The notes below the pieces were generated by a model that was not told the DNA's origin, ran no database searches, and worked only from the letters and a program-made list of their open reading frames with translations. Made by a program: the position numbers and the translations under genes. A stretch of 64,000 bases of DNA from Ureibacillus sp. FSL W7-1570 (GTDB lineage: Bacteria; Bacillota; Bacilli; Bacillales_A; Planococcaceae): the NCBI RefSeq assembly GCF_038593265.1, contig NZ_CP151979.1:1364001-1428000 (forward strand), in the 5' to 3' direction. Position 1 is the first letter of the stretch, and every line of letters begins with the position of its first letter. Shown piece by piece: positions 17,007 to 26,747 of the stretch.

Positions 17007-18512
17007 CTAATCCATTTTAAATGCGAAATCTTCAACAAATGCAGCAAGGGTGCGAACCATTACGCCCGTGCCGCCCTTTGGCCCCAATTCGTAAGGCTTG
17101 GATGCATCGGATGTTCCTGCAATATCCAAATGGATCCATGGCGTATTATCTACAAATTCCCCGACAAACCCGCCGGCAAAAATCATATGGCCATCGCTTC
17201 CCGGAGAATTGTTCAAATCGGCCAATTGCGACTCGCGGATGCGTTTTTTATCCCTTTCCGTCAACGGCATGCCCCAAACAAATTCACCAGTTTTGATGCT
17301 CGCTTCCATAAACTTGTCGAAAAAGCCTTCATGATTCGTCAATGCACCTGTTTTATCGTAGCCTAAAGCGGTAATGACTCCGCCGGTCAACGTGGCCACA
17401 TCAATCAAGTAATCCGCACCATGTTGTTTGGCGTAAGTGACCGCATCCGCCAAAACGAGACGGCCTTCCGCATCGGCATTTTTAATTTCCACCGTTTTTC
17501 CGCTATAAGTGGTAATCACATCATCGGGCTTGAACGCGTCTCCTGAAATCATATTGTCCGTTGCCCCGATGACGGCCACCACATTCTTTTTCGGCTTCGT
17601 TTCACCGATGATTTTCATGGCGCCAAGAACAGCGGCAGCTCCGCCCATATCGCCTTTCATGCCGACCATGCCGGTTTTGGATTTGATGGAATAGCCGCCT
17701 GTATCATAAGTGACCCCTTTTCCAACCAAACCGATGACGTTTTTCCACTGTTCCATTCCTTTATATTTTAAAGTAATCATCCGGGGTTCATTGGTTGATC
17801 CCTTATTGACCGCCAAGATGCCGCCCATTCCCAGCTCTTCCAATTGCGCTTTATTCAAAATTTCCACTTCAAAGCCATATTGGTGCGCCAAATTCACCGC
17901 ATAATCCGCCAAGTCTGTGGCCCTCAAAATATTCGGAGGCAAATTCACCAACGTTCTTGCTTCATTCACCGCTTCCGCATAAATGTAGCCCAATTTGCAG
18001 CTTTCAGCAATTTCTTCAAAATCCTCTTTTGTCACAAAATGCACTTCATCAAGATAAACATCCGGAGCGTTGCATGTTGTTTTATAATGAGGCACTTGAT
18101 AAAATCCCATGCCGCTTCCTTCCGCAAATAAAAACGCAATATCCTTCTCACTGATCGGGGCGGCGGTAAAGGATTCCAACCAAAGGGTAAAGTTGTCCGC
18201 TTTCATCTCACGAAGTTTTTTCCCCACCAGTCCAAAAGTTTCCCGCAATTCATTTCTCGTCAACGTTTTCGTATCCCCTAATCCGACAAACAAAACCCGT
18301 TGCAGATGTTGATTGGATCCCACATACGGAATTCTCGTCAACTTTTTGCGTTCCGTTTCGATATCGCCGGAACGGATCCATTTTTCCACCTGCTCTCCGT
18401 AAAAGGATACGAAATCTTTCCATCCCTTGATATGATCACAATTTTTTTGAACACCTACAATTAATAATTCCGTTGTAATTTCATCAAATGTTTTTTTCTC
18501 TTTACAAATCAT
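17007..18512 (-). CDS. pepA: Leucyl aminopeptidase, M17 family
   Basis: A 501-residue cytosolic metallo-aminopeptidase (YuiE in B. subtilis) that removes N-terminal residues from peptides. The C-terminal catalytic domain shows GLVGKGVTYDTGGYSIK (metal-binding Lys/Asp), MKGDMGGAAAVLG and the signature NADAEGRLVLAD (metal ligands and catalytic Arg). The N-terminal half is the usual macro-like regulatory domain. Full length for the family. yuiD follows in the B. subtilis gene order and is found nearby here, separated by an acyl-CoA operon. Confidence 0.93.
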   Translation of the reverse strand: MICKEKKTFDEITTELLIVGVQKNCDHIKGWKDFVSFYGEQVEKWIRSGDIETERKKLTRIPYVGSNQHLQRVLFVGLGDTKTLTRNELRETFGLVGKKLREMKADNFTLWLESFTAAPISEKDIAFLFAEGSGMGFYQVPHYKTTCNAPDVYLDEVHFVTKEDFEEIAESCKLGYIYAEAVNEARTLVNLPPNILRATDLADYAVNLAHQYGFEVEILNKAQLEELGMGGILAVNKGSTNEPRMITLKYKGMEQWKNVIGLVGKGVTYDTGGYSIKSKTGMVGMKGDMGGAAAVLGAMKIIGETKPKKNVVAVIGATDNMISGDAFKPDDVITTYSGKTVEIKNADAEGRLVLADAVTYAKQHGADYLIDVATLTGGVITALGYDKTGALTNHEGFFDKFMEASIKTGEFVWGMPLTERDKKRIRESQLADLNNSPGSDGHMIFAGGFVGEFVDNTPWIHLDIAGTSDASKPYELGPKGGTGVMVRTLAAFVEDFAFKMD

Positions 18513-18569
18513 ATTGAAGAACCTCCGAGTTCATGTTCTATCCTTTTCTAAAGGAATTCAAATAAAAAA

Positions 18570-18617
18570 GCCACTTCCTTTTACTAGTATAACCTAATTT
18601 TTGTAAAAGGAAGTGGC
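18570..18617 (-). terminator. Terminator of the ACS-family MFS gene
   Basis: A perfect 15-bp stem (18570-18584 with 18603-18617) followed by TTTTTTATTT on the minus strand. Confidence 0.85.
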
Positions 18618-18639
18618 AACATATCACAAGAATTTGATA

Positions 18640-19959
18640 TCAACTTTTCCCTACACTCTCCAATGATTTTTCTTCTTCAAAAATAAAGGTTTCAGAAGTT
18701 TTTTGTTTTAAAGTAATCAGCAATCCGGTACCAACGATGCCCAGTACCACCAGGAAAAGCATGCCGCTTTTTACATTCAGCACCCCTAAAATATAAGGTC
18801 CCAAGAAACCTCCAAGGGCCGCAATTGAATTGACTAATGCGATGCCGACTGGTGCAGTTCGTTCTGTGAAAAAGTGGGTTTCATAAGCAAAGAAGCATCC
18901 GGCAAATATATACAGACCGAACGAAGCAACGGTCAAGCAAACCAACATCCAGCCCGGGGAGCTCATAAAACTTGCACAGGCAAAGCCGATAAAGGCAATT
19001 ATGAAGGAGGCGACAAGATGTTCCTTATATTTTCCGGTACGGTCGGAATTCCATCCGCCAAATAAAATGGCCAATATCCCCATGAAGGAAGGAATCATCG
19101 ATAACAACCCAATGGATACATTGGTTGTCCCCTCTGCGGATAAATTTTTCAGAATCGTTGGCAACCAAAAAGACAATCCGAACATGCAAGTGTAATTTGA
19201 AAAGTAAATTAATGCCAATTTCCAAACTGTTGCATCTTTCAACATTTCCCCAACATATTTTTTATTGATGTGATTGCTTTCCGTTCTTTCCATTTGAAGT
19301 TCTGATTCCAGCCATTCCTTTTCCTCCTGGGACAGCCATTTGGCTTCACTTGGCCGGTTCACCAAATAGAACAGCACCACGATTCCGAGAAGTAATGCCG
19401 GAAGCCCTTCCAAAATAAACATCCATCGCCAACCGGCCATCTCCAGCCAATACACATGATCAATGATCCATGTCGAAACGGGAGCGCCGATTAATCCCGC
19501 AATAGGCAAAGCCAACAGCAAGATCGCCGTTGCCCGTCCACGCTCTTTTTTACGGAACCAGTATGTCAAATACAGTACGGCTCCCGGGAAAAAACCCGCT
19601 TCCGCGATACCTAAAATAAAGCGCAAAATATATAAGTGGGCAGCATTTTGGACAAATCCCGTCAATATGACAATGATTCCCCAAGTGATCATAATGCGGG
19701 CAATCCATAGTCTGGCCCCCATTTTGCTCATGATCATATTGCTCGGGATCTCAAACATAAAATAGCCAATAAAGAAGATTCCCGACAATAATCCAAACAC
19801 TTCCGAAGTCAGCGCCAAGTCGGCGTTCATTTCCAAAGCCGCATAGCTTAAATTCACCCGGTCCAAATGGGCAACAATATACAAAAGCAAAATAAACGGC
19901 AAAATCCGAGTCATCGTCTTCTTAACAGTCGTCTTTTCAATCATTTGAAGTTCTTTCAA
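18640..19959 (-). CDS. MFS transporter of the anion:cation symporter family
   Basis: A 439-residue 12-helix transporter. The N-terminal half has HLDRVNLSYAAL and the motif GIAEAGFFPGAVLYLTYWF, typical of ACS-family organic-acid carriers (hexuronate, phthalate, tartrate and related). TTG 19959 is taken as the start because AGGGGGA lies seven bases upstream; ATG 19944 is the alternative. It is the last gene of a run of acyl-CoA genes on the same strand (85-base gap, no terminator), suggesting uptake of the carboxylic acid that the operon degrades. Confidence 0.82.
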   Translation of the reverse strand: MKELQMIEKTTVKKTMTRILPFILLLYIVAHLDRVNLSYAALEMNADLALTSEVFGLLSGIFFIGYFMFEIPSNMIMSKMGARLWIARIMITWGIIVILTGFVQNAAHLYILRFILGIAEAGFFPGAVLYLTYWFRKKERGRATAILLLALPIAGLIGAPVSTWIIDHVYWLEMAGWRWMFILEGLPALLLGIVVLFYLVNRPSEAKWLSQEEKEWLESELQMERTESNHINKKYVGEMLKDATVWKLALIYFSNYTCMFGLSFWLPTILKNLSAEGTTNVSIGLLSMIPSFMGILAILFGGWNSDRTGKYKEHLVASFIIAFIGFACASFMSSPGWMLVCLTVASFGLYIFAGCFFAYETHFFTERTAPVGIALVNSIAALGGFLGPYILGVLNVKSGMLFLVVLGIVGTGLLITLKQKTSETFIFEEEKSLESVGKS

Positions 19960-20044
19960 ATTACAATCCCCCTGTTTACACTGTGATAATAGAGTAAAAT
20001 GAGTATATTGAATAAATAAAGAAATAAAGAACAGACAGAAATCG

Positions 20045-21700
20045 CTATGAAATAACGATTTCTGCTAATTGACGCTTTAAGCCAATCAAATTGTCAGCGC
20101 TTTCAATGATGGCCTGATGCGCTTTCTGAATGGCCTCCACACCAATCCCTGCATAATTCTTCAAATATAGTGCCAGATTCATAAATTGTTGCAATGTTTT
20201 ATGAACGTAAACTTTTGCAGCGATTTCAATCTTTTGATCTCCGCTTGTTTTTCGGGCTCTCGCCAACAAACTGTCCATGGCGTATAACCCAATCGCCATA
20301 TCCGCAATGGCAGCTGCCAGCTCCTGTTCTTTATTCATATCTGTCAAATTGTTTTTGCGGGCGCTTTCAATCAACTCTTTCAATATAACCCTTGCAAGAT
20401 TCAATTTTTGATATTCCTTCTCCAATGGACCGCTCACATGCTCTTCTTCCACAACCGGTTCGTACGCTTTCATTATGTGGTTGGCAATCAAGATGCGATT
20501 GATTTCATTCGTGCCTTCAAAGATGCGATTGATTCGGACATCCCGATACAATTGTTCGATTTCATATTCCCGCATATACCCATAGCCGCCATGGATTTGC
20601 AATGCTTCATCCACAATTTTTCCCGCCGCTTCGGTCGCCATCACCTTATTGATGGAACAATGGACTGCAAATTTCCCTACCAATTTGGCAATGGAATCAT
20701 AGGGTTCTGAAAAGGATTCTTCCATTTCCCCGGCCGTCCGGTATACAACGCTTTCCACCGCAATGGACTCTGCAACCATATCCGCAATCTTTTCTCTGAT
20801 CAAAGGAAAACTCGTTAATGGTTGCTTGAATTGTTGACGGACATTTCCATATTCGATCGCCAATTCGATTGCCCGTTTGGCCGTGCCCAGCGAACTCAAA
20901 GCAATTTTATGTCTTCCGAAATTCAATACATTGAATGCAATGATATGTCCGCGGCCGATTTCACCAATGACATTTTCCACCGGCACATGGACTTGATCCA
21001 AAATAACCGAACGGGTGGATGAACCGTCCAACCCCATTTTATTTTCCTCTGGACCCGTGGACAGCCCTTCGCTGGCCGCTTCCACAATAAAAGCGGTGAA
21101 ATGCTGATGGTCCACTTTTGCATAGACGATAAAAATGTCCGCAAATCCTGAATTCGTAATCCATTGCTTTTCGCCATTCAAAATATAATAACGGCCGCAT
21201 GGAGATAAAGTGGCAGATGTTTTAATGCCCAATGCATCCGTTCCGGCGGATGGTTCCGTCAAAGCATAGGCTGCGATATGCTCTCCTGTAAGCAATTTAG
21301 GCAAATAACGGGATTTTTGCTCCGGTGTCCCGAACAGGGCAATCGGCAACGCCCCTATTCCTGTCTGGCCGCTGAACGTAATGTTGAACGATCTTGCCTT
21401 TGCCATCCCTTCGGCAATAATCGCCGCGCTCACCTTGCCAAGTTCCAATCCTCCGTATTCTTCCGCAATATCAGCCGCAATGAGGCCAAGTTCTCCCGCC
21501 TTCAACATCAGTCTCTTTGTTTCATCAAATTGTTTCTGTTCAATCATATGGAGTACGGGAAATACTTCCCGATCAACAAATTTCTCTACCGTCTCTTTCA
21601 GCATGAGATGTTCATCCGTAAATTCTTCCACTGTAAACACATCAGCTGGACGGCTCGTTTTGTTTAAAAAGGACAGCAAACTTTTCGTTGAACTATTCAT
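20045..21700 (-). CDS. Acyl-CoA dehydrogenase, long form
   Basis: A 551-residue flavoenzyme that introduces the alpha-beta double bond into an acyl-CoA. FAD/substrate motifs ALTEPSAGTDALG, ITNSGFADIFIV, FGRHKIA, QIHGGYGYMREYEIEQLYRD and RIFEGTNEINR are all present. The C-terminal extension of about 150 residues resembles FadE/YusJ-type enzymes. ATG 21700 is preferred (GAGAGG nine bases upstream); it overlaps the thioesterase gene by eight bases, showing tight operon packing. Confidence 0.9.
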   Translation of the reverse strand: MNSSTKSLLSFLNKTSRPADVFTVEEFTDEHLMLKETVEKFVDREVFPVLHMIEQKQFDETKRLMLKAGELGLIAADIAEEYGGLELGKVSAAIIAEGMAKARSFNITFSGQTGIGALPIALFGTPEQKSRYLPKLLTGEHIAAYALTEPSAGTDALGIKTSATLSPCGRYYILNGEKQWITNSGFADIFIVYAKVDHQHFTAFIVEAASEGLSTGPEENKMGLDGSSTRSVILDQVHVPVENVIGEIGRGHIIAFNVLNFGRHKIALSSLGTAKRAIELAIEYGNVRQQFKQPLTSFPLIREKIADMVAESIAVESVVYRTAGEMEESFSEPYDSIAKLVGKFAVHCSINKVMATEAAGKIVDEALQIHGGYGYMREYEIEQLYRDVRINRIFEGTNEINRILIANHIMKAYEPVVEEEHVSGPLEKEYQKLNLARVILKELIESARKNNLTDMNKEQELAAAIADMAIGLYAMDSLLARARKTSGDQKIEIAAKVYVHKTLQQFMNLALYLKNYAGIGVEAIQKAHQAIIESADNLIGLKRQLAEIVIS

Positions 21701-22118
21701 GTACCACAACCTCTCTTTCAAGAGACAATGTCAGCTTTTCAACCACTTCTTTCGGGATCGGCTCCGCTTTTGGCGTATCGGAAAAGGACGTCCATGCGCG
21801 GATCATATAACCATGGGCTACAATTTCGTCTCCTCTTTTGAACACATGTTTTAATTTGAAGGTTTTATTATGGATTTCCAATACGGTCGTTTCAATCACC
21901 ACATGTTCTTCAAATCGCAGCGGTTTTTTGAACTGGCAAAAGGCTTCAAGGATGGGCAAAGCCCGCTTATCTTCCTGAAAAAGTCTGCTGGACGGCTTTA
22001 TAAGTTCCGCAAGATATTCATGCGTGGCTTCATCCATCCACTTATAGAAGTTGGGGGTAAAAACGATTCCTGCCGCATCCGTGTCCCCCCAGCGCACTTT
22101 AAATTCATACTTATGCAT
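21693..22118 (-). CDS. Acyl-CoA thioesterase, 4-hydroxybenzoyl-CoA thioesterase-like hotdog
   Basis: A 141-residue hotdog-fold protein with the family signature WGDTDAAGIVFTPNFYKWMD, in which the Asp after the Gly is the catalytic residue. It would hydrolyse an acyl- or aroyl-CoA, perhaps to recycle CoA in the surrounding pathway. ATG 22118 is well spaced from AAGGGG; ATG 22127 abuts it. The gene lies between the acyl-CoA ligase and the acyl-CoA dehydrogenase. Confidence 0.85.
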   Translation of the reverse strand: MHKYEFKVRWGDTDAAGIVFTPNFYKWMDEATHEYLAELIKPSSRLFQEDKRALPILEAFCQFKKPLRFEEHVVIETTVLEIHNKTFKLKHVFKRGDEIVAHGYMIRAWTSFSDTPKAEPIPKEVVEKLTLSLEREVVVHE

Positions 22119-22131
22119 TTGGCACATCCCC

Positions 22132-23694
22132 TTAACGAAGTGTCGCTTTCAATTTCTCGGTAATGATATTTTTCAGTTCATGTTTGATAATTTTTCCGCT
22201 GGCGGTAATCGGCAGCTTATCAACGAAAACAAAACGGTCAGGCACCTTGAAATCCGCCACTTTGTCTTTGATGTAATCCTTCATCGATTGTTCATCTTCC
22301 ACATGGCCCGGTTTCAATTTAATCACGGCGCAGCTGATTTCCCCTAAAACCGTGTCAGGCAAACCGATAATCGCCACTTCCAGCACACTTGGATGTTTAT
22401 AGAAATGTTCTTCAATCTCCCGTGGGTAAATATTATATCCGCCTCTGATAATCAGTTCTTTCTTGCGTCCAACGATGCGGATATAACCATGTTCATCCAT
22501 CGTTCCGGAATCACCCGTATAAAAATAGCCTTCCTCGTCAAATGCCGCCTGCGTGTATTCCGGCATCTTGTAATACCCTTTCATCACACCTTTTCCTTTG
22601 ACGGCGATTTCTCCAATTTCACCGATTCCCACTTTTTGTCTTTGTACGTCAACAATTTTCCCTTCATAGCCCGGCAAAAATTTTCCTACCGTCGTTGATT
22701 TCAAATAATCATCATCATCAAAGCTTGTGAATGTCACCGGAGCGGAGGTTTCTGTAAGTCCATAGGAAACTTGAATGTCACAACCCATTTCGGTCCGAAT
22801 TCTCCGGACGATTTCTTCCGGACATGGAGCAGCCGCGATGATTCCTGTTCTTAACGATGACAAGTCAAACTTTTGAAAATCCGGATGGTTCAGTTCCAAT
22901 ATGAACATTGTCGGCACTCCATGATGGACCGTCACCTTTTCGCTCTCGATCCGTTTTAACGCTTCGATGGCTTTATACTCTTCCAAAAACACCATCTTTG
23001 AACCTTTGCTGACCACCGACAGGATGCCCGGCACCAAACCGAACACATGGAAAATAGGCACCGGAATGAGATATACATCGTCTTTTGTACATTTCAACAT
23101 ATCGGCGGATAATTCGGCGGAATATATGACATTTTCATGGGTCAACATAGCCCCTTTTGGTTTGCCGGTCGTTCCGGACGTATACAGGATTGTAAAAACA
23201 TCATCTGCCGGATCGATTGGTGCAGGAGATGCGGAAATGCCTTTGCCTTTCTCCAATAAATCCCGATAACCAGAAAATTCAGACATTTCCGAGCGCACTG
23301 CGAAAATATCTTCCAAAGAAGAATCACTTGATTGCAAATAATTTTTAAAGTCCTCAAAATATTGGAAATCTTTTCCGACAAACATTCCTTTTGCGCCGGA
23401 ATTTTCGAGAATGTAGACAAGCTCCTCTTTGCTGTATCTTGTGTTGCAAGGAATCAAGATGACGCCCAATTGCGCCAACGCAAAATAGATGGCTACGGCT
23501 TCATACCAATTGGGAAGGGAAACGATGACCCGGTCCCCTTTTTGATAACCCTTTTGCGACAAAGCGGCCGCTATACTTTGAGTTTCTTCCATTAATCGCT
23601 TATACGTGATGCGATTCGCTCCATCAAAGATCGCTTCTTTATCCGGATAATTTTGAGATGCCCTTTCAAGAAGTCCAAACACAGTAACTGTCAT
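22132..23694 (-). CDS. Acyl-CoA synthetase (AMP-forming)
   Basis: A 520-residue adenylate-forming ligase that activates a carboxylic acid to its CoA thioester. It contains the P-loop YTSGTTGKPKG (about 168-178), YGLTETSAPV, YTGDSGTMDEHG, the hinge GRKKELIIRGGYNIYP and the catalytic Lys in TASGKIIKHEL. Resembles long- or medium-chain fatty acid ligases (FadD/LcfB type); chain length cannot be told. Middle gene of the operon 26548-18640 on the minus strand. Confidence 0.92.
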   Translation of the reverse strand: MTVTVFGLLERASQNYPDKEAIFDGANRITYKRLMEETQSIAAALSQKGYQKGDRVIVSLPNWYEAVAIYFALAQLGVILIPCNTRYSKEELVYILENSGAKGMFVGKDFQYFEDFKNYLQSSDSSLEDIFAVRSEMSEFSGYRDLLEKGKGISASPAPIDPADDVFTILYTSGTTGKPKGAMLTHENVIYSAELSADMLKCTKDDVYLIPVPIFHVFGLVPGILSVVSKGSKMVFLEEYKAIEALKRIESEKVTVHHGVPTMFILELNHPDFQKFDLSSLRTGIIAAAPCPEEIVRRIRTEMGCDIQVSYGLTETSAPVTFTSFDDDDYLKSTTVGKFLPGYEGKIVDVQRQKVGIGEIGEIAVKGKGVMKGYYKMPEYTQAAFDEEGYFYTGDSGTMDEHGYIRIVGRKKELIIRGGYNIYPREIEEHFYKHPSVLEVAIIGLPDTVLGEISCAVIKLKPGHVEDEQSMKDYIKDKVADFKVPDRFVFVDKLPITASGKIIKHELKNIITEKLKATLR

Positions 23695-23707
23695 TCTTCA
23701 TCCCCCT

Positions 23708-24886
23708 TTATAATCTCTCCCATATTGCCGCAATTCCCTGTCCACCACCAATGCAAACGGCAGAAGCACCGTATTTTTTTCCTCTTCTGGCCAACTCGTA
23801 AATCAAAGTCAGCGATATTCTCACCCCTGAAACCGCCAATGGATGTCCCAATGCAACTGCACCGCCATTTACATTGCCGATTTCCGGGTCAAATCCGAGT
23901 TCCTTCTGACACGCCAAATATTGGGCTGAAAAGGCTTCATTAATTTCGATCAAATCCAGATCTTTCAGCTGCAGCCCCGCTTTTTTCAATGCATTTTGAA
24001 TGGCAGGTACCGGCCCGATTCCCATATACTTCGGCTCTACACCGACAACATCCCACGATACTAATCTCGCAATCGGTTGCAACCCTCTTTTTTCGGCATA
24101 TTCCGAAGAAGCAAGGATCACAGCGGCTCCCGCATCATTCATTCCACTGGCATTGCCTGGTGTAACTACACCTCCTTCCAAAAATCTTGGAGGCAATTTG
24201 CCCAGCTCTTCCAGACTTGTTTTTCTTGGATGTTCATCTTTGTCGATGATGACCGTCCCTTTTTTCTTCTTGATTTCCACCGGAACAATTTCTTTCTCAA
24301 AATATCCTTTTTCCATTGCGGAAAGGGCTCTTTCATGGCTTGTAAGCGCATGCAAATCCACTTGTTCCCTCGTGATTTCGTATTTTTTCGCCAAATTCTC
24401 CGCCGTGATGGCCATTGAACATTGACCATACGTGTCATAAAGTCCATCCCACAACCAATCTTCAATCACCGGTGAACCTAATTTGGTCCCCCACCGCATT
24501 CCTCTGATGACATGGGGAACTTGGCTCATGTTTTCCGCTCCGCCTGCCAGCACCACTTCCGCTTCCCCCGTTTGAATGAACCGGGCAGCAGTCAACAACA
24601 CTTCGATGCCGGTGCCGCATAATCGATTGACGGTAACAGCCGGCACTTCGATCGGCACTTGCGCTTTCAACCCGACATGCCGGGCCAAAAAATGGGCATC
24701 TTTACTTGATTGCTGAACGTTTCCGAATACGACATGATCAATTTCATCGGGTGTTATTTTTGCTCTTTTGATCGCTTCAATAGAGGCATAAGCCCCCAAA
24801 TCCGTCGCTGAAACCTCCCGGAATGAACCGCAAAATTCAGCCAAAGCGGTACGCGCACCTTCCAACAGGACAATATCTTGTTTCAC
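23708..24886 (-). CDS. Acetyl-CoA acetyltransferase (thiolase)
   Basis: A 392-residue thiolase completing beta-oxidation by cleaving a 3-ketoacyl-CoA. The nucleophile is in NRLCGTGIE (about 90); the catalytic His and second Cys are in ALGHPLAVSG and CIGGGQG near the C-terminus; NEAFSAQYLA is also conserved. GTG 24886 follows AGGGAG at a good distance; ATG 24895, which overlaps the upstream stop, is possible but too close to that site. Confidence 0.92.
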   Translation of the reverse strand: MKQDIVLLEGARTALAEFCGSFREVSATDLGAYASIEAIKRAKITPDEIDHVVFGNVQQSSKDAHFLARHVGLKAQVPIEVPAVTVNRLCGTGIEVLLTAARFIQTGEAEVVLAGGAENMSQVPHVIRGMRWGTKLGSPVIEDWLWDGLYDTYGQCSMAITAENLAKKYEITREQVDLHALTSHERALSAMEKGYFEKEIVPVEIKKKKGTVIIDKDEHPRKTSLEELGKLPPRFLEGGVVTPGNASGMNDAGAAVILASSEYAEKRGLQPIARLVSWDVVGVEPKYMGIGPVPAIQNALKKAGLQLKDLDLIEINEAFSAQYLACQKELGFDPEIGNVNGGAVALGHPLAVSGVRISLTLIYELARRGKKYGASAVCIGGGQGIAAIWERL

Positions 24887-24891
24887 AAAAA

Positions 24892-25707
24892 TCATCTCCC
24901 TGTAAAATTCGGCTTTCTTTTTTCTACAAATGCTTGCATTCCTTCTTTTCGATCCTCTGTTGCAAAGGCATTGCCAAAGCAAGTCATTTCAATTGTAAGC
25001 CCGGACTCCAAATCCACATTGGAACCGGAATTCACCGCCAATTTCAACATTCTTAAAGCTACACTCGGTTTCTCGGCCAGTTTCTTTGCCCATTCGCAGG
25101 CTTCTGACAAAAGATTTTCCGCCGGTACCACCCGGTTCACAATGTGCCATTGAAGCGCTTGTTCCGCCGTAATCATTTCACCAAAGTACAGCAATTCTTT
25201 CGCAATTCCTTGTCCGACAATCCGTTGCAATCTTTGCGTTCCGCCTCCACCAGGGATAATGCCCAAATTGATTTCCGGAAAGGCGAATTTGGCCTTTTCT
25301 GAAGCAATCCGCAAATCGCAAGCCAATGCCAATTCCAATCCGCCTCCAAGGGCAAGTCCGTTGATGGCGGCAATGACAGGCTTCGCTAAATTCTCAATCG
25401 TTGAAAAAGCTTTTCTTGAAGTTTGATTCATCTCCAGCATATCAACGGCTTCCAATTCCAACATTTCGCGGATGTCCGCTCCGGCAACGAAAGCCTTTTC
25501 ACCGCTTCCCGTAAGGACGATTACTTGGACGTCTTCCCGGTTTTCAAGCTCTGTCATCAATTGGGTAAGTTCTTTAAAAACAGCTGTATTAAGGGGATTG
25601 ACAGGTGGACGGTGAATGGTTACAATTGCAACCTTATTCTCAATTTCACAAAGCAAAAATTCATACTTTGCCGTCAAGTCCTGAACAGTTTTATTTGTTG
25701 TAGTCAT
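24892..25707 (-). CDS. Enoyl-CoA hydratase/isomerase
   Basis: A 271-residue crotonase-fold enzyme that hydrates the trans-2-enoyl-CoA. Both catalytic Glu positions are present, in LALGGGLELALACD and FPEINLGIIPGGGGTQRL, with the oxyanion loop AFVAGADIREM. It overlaps the 3' end of the dehydrogenase gene upstream by 17 bases. Confidence 0.92.
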   Translation of the reverse strand: MTTTNKTVQDLTAKYEFLLCEIENKVAIVTIHRPPVNPLNTAVFKELTQLMTELENREDVQVIVLTGSGEKAFVAGADIREMLELEAVDMLEMNQTSRKAFSTIENLAKPVIAAINGLALGGGLELALACDLRIASEKAKFAFPEINLGIIPGGGGTQRLQRIVGQGIAKELLYFGEMITAEQALQWHIVNRVVPAENLLSEACEWAKKLAEKPSVALRMLKLAVNSGSNVDLESGLTIEMTCFGNAFATEDRKEGMQAFVEKRKPNFTGR

Positions 25708-26548
25708 AAAAACCAGCTCCCGTCTTTTTACCTAATCTGCCTGCTCTCACCAGTTGTTTCAGCAATAATGGAGGTGCATAACGATTATCATTCAGTTCAT
25801 TTTTCATATATTCCATTACGTAATAACCGATATCCACGCCCGCATAATCCTGCAATGTAAATGGGCCCATCGGATAATTCAAGCCAAGGGTAACCGCTTT
25901 GTCGATATCTTCCGCCGTGGCGACACCTTCTTCGAGCAGCCGAATCGCTTCAATAAACTGCGGAATCATAATGCGATTTACAATAAATCCTGGCACATCT
26001 TTTTTGACTTCAATCGGTTCTTTCCCCAATTCTCTTGCAAAAGCTTGGATTTTGGAAACGGTTTCATCACTTGTTTTTAATCCCCGTACAACTTCCACAA
26101 GCTTCATGATTTGTGCCGGGTTGAAAAAGTGCATTCCGGCCACTTTCTCCGGACGTTTTGTTGTTTCCGCAAGCACCGTAATGGACATCGAGGACGTGTT
26201 TGTTGCAATGATGACGTCTTCCGGCAGAATTTGATCCAGTTTTGTAAAGACTTCCTTTTTCACGTCCAAATCTTCAACAACGGCTTCGATGACAAAATCG
26301 ACCTCTTGCAAATCTTCCAAATTCGTCGTTGTATGGATCCGTTCAATGACTTCCGCTTTTTCGCTTTCCGTGATTTTTCCTTTTTCAACGCTTTTGTTCA
26401 TAAATTTCTCAATGCGCGCCAACCCATTTTCCAAAAATTTTGTATCTACATCGTGAAGGAAAACCTGGAATCCGCTGCTTGCGATCAAGTTGGCGATTCC
26501 GCTTCCCATCGTTCCTGCTCCCACCACTCCAACTGTCTTTATCGCCAT
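25691..26548 (-). CDS. 3-hydroxybutyryl-CoA dehydrogenase
   Basis: A 285-residue NAD-dependent enzyme oxidising 3-hydroxyacyl-CoA, first gene of the acyl-CoA operon. N-terminal Rossmann motif GVVGAGTMGSGIA, the catalytic His in MHFFNPAQIMKLVE, and the C-terminal helical dimer domain with NYPMGPFTLQDYAG. ATG 26548 has AAAGGAG seven bases upstream. Similar to MmgB/Hbd; which of the two pathways is meant cannot be told. Confidence 0.92.
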   Translation of the reverse strand: MAIKTVGVVGAGTMGSGIANLIASSGFQVFLHDVDTKFLENGLARIEKFMNKSVEKGKITESEKAEVIERIHTTTNLEDLQEVDFVIEAVVEDLDVKKEVFTKLDQILPEDVIIATNTSSMSITVLAETTKRPEKVAGMHFFNPAQIMKLVEVVRGLKTSDETVSKIQAFARELGKEPIEVKKDVPGFIVNRIMIPQFIEAIRLLEEGVATAEDIDKAVTLGLNYPMGPFTLQDYAGVDIGYYVMEYMKNELNDNRYAPPLLLKQLVRAGRLGKKTGAGFYDYNK

Positions 26549-26704
26549 ATGTGATACTCCTTTCAATTTTAAAAATTTTCTGTGATTAAAATATATAAAA
26601 ATTCTAATCTCTTCTGTACCTATACAATGTAGGAAGAATACAACGAATTTTCATCATTTTTGCGGAGAATGCCTGAAAGATTCATAAAATACGGAACAAA
26701 AAAA

Positions 26705-26736
26705 CCCGCCCTTTGCCCAATGGTTCAAAGAGCGGG
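26705..26736 (-). terminator. Terminator of the PucR-type regulator gene
   Basis: CCCGCCCTTTG (26705-26715) pairs with CAAAGAGCGGG (26726-26736) with one mismatch; a T7 run follows on the minus strand. Confidence 0.85.
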
Positions 26737-26747
26737 TGGAAATGGCT

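Noticed and set aside
26565..26600. CodY-like box upstream of the acyl-CoA operon
   Set aside because: Best match to AATTTTCWGAAAATT has four mismatches, common by chance in AT-rich intergenic DNA.
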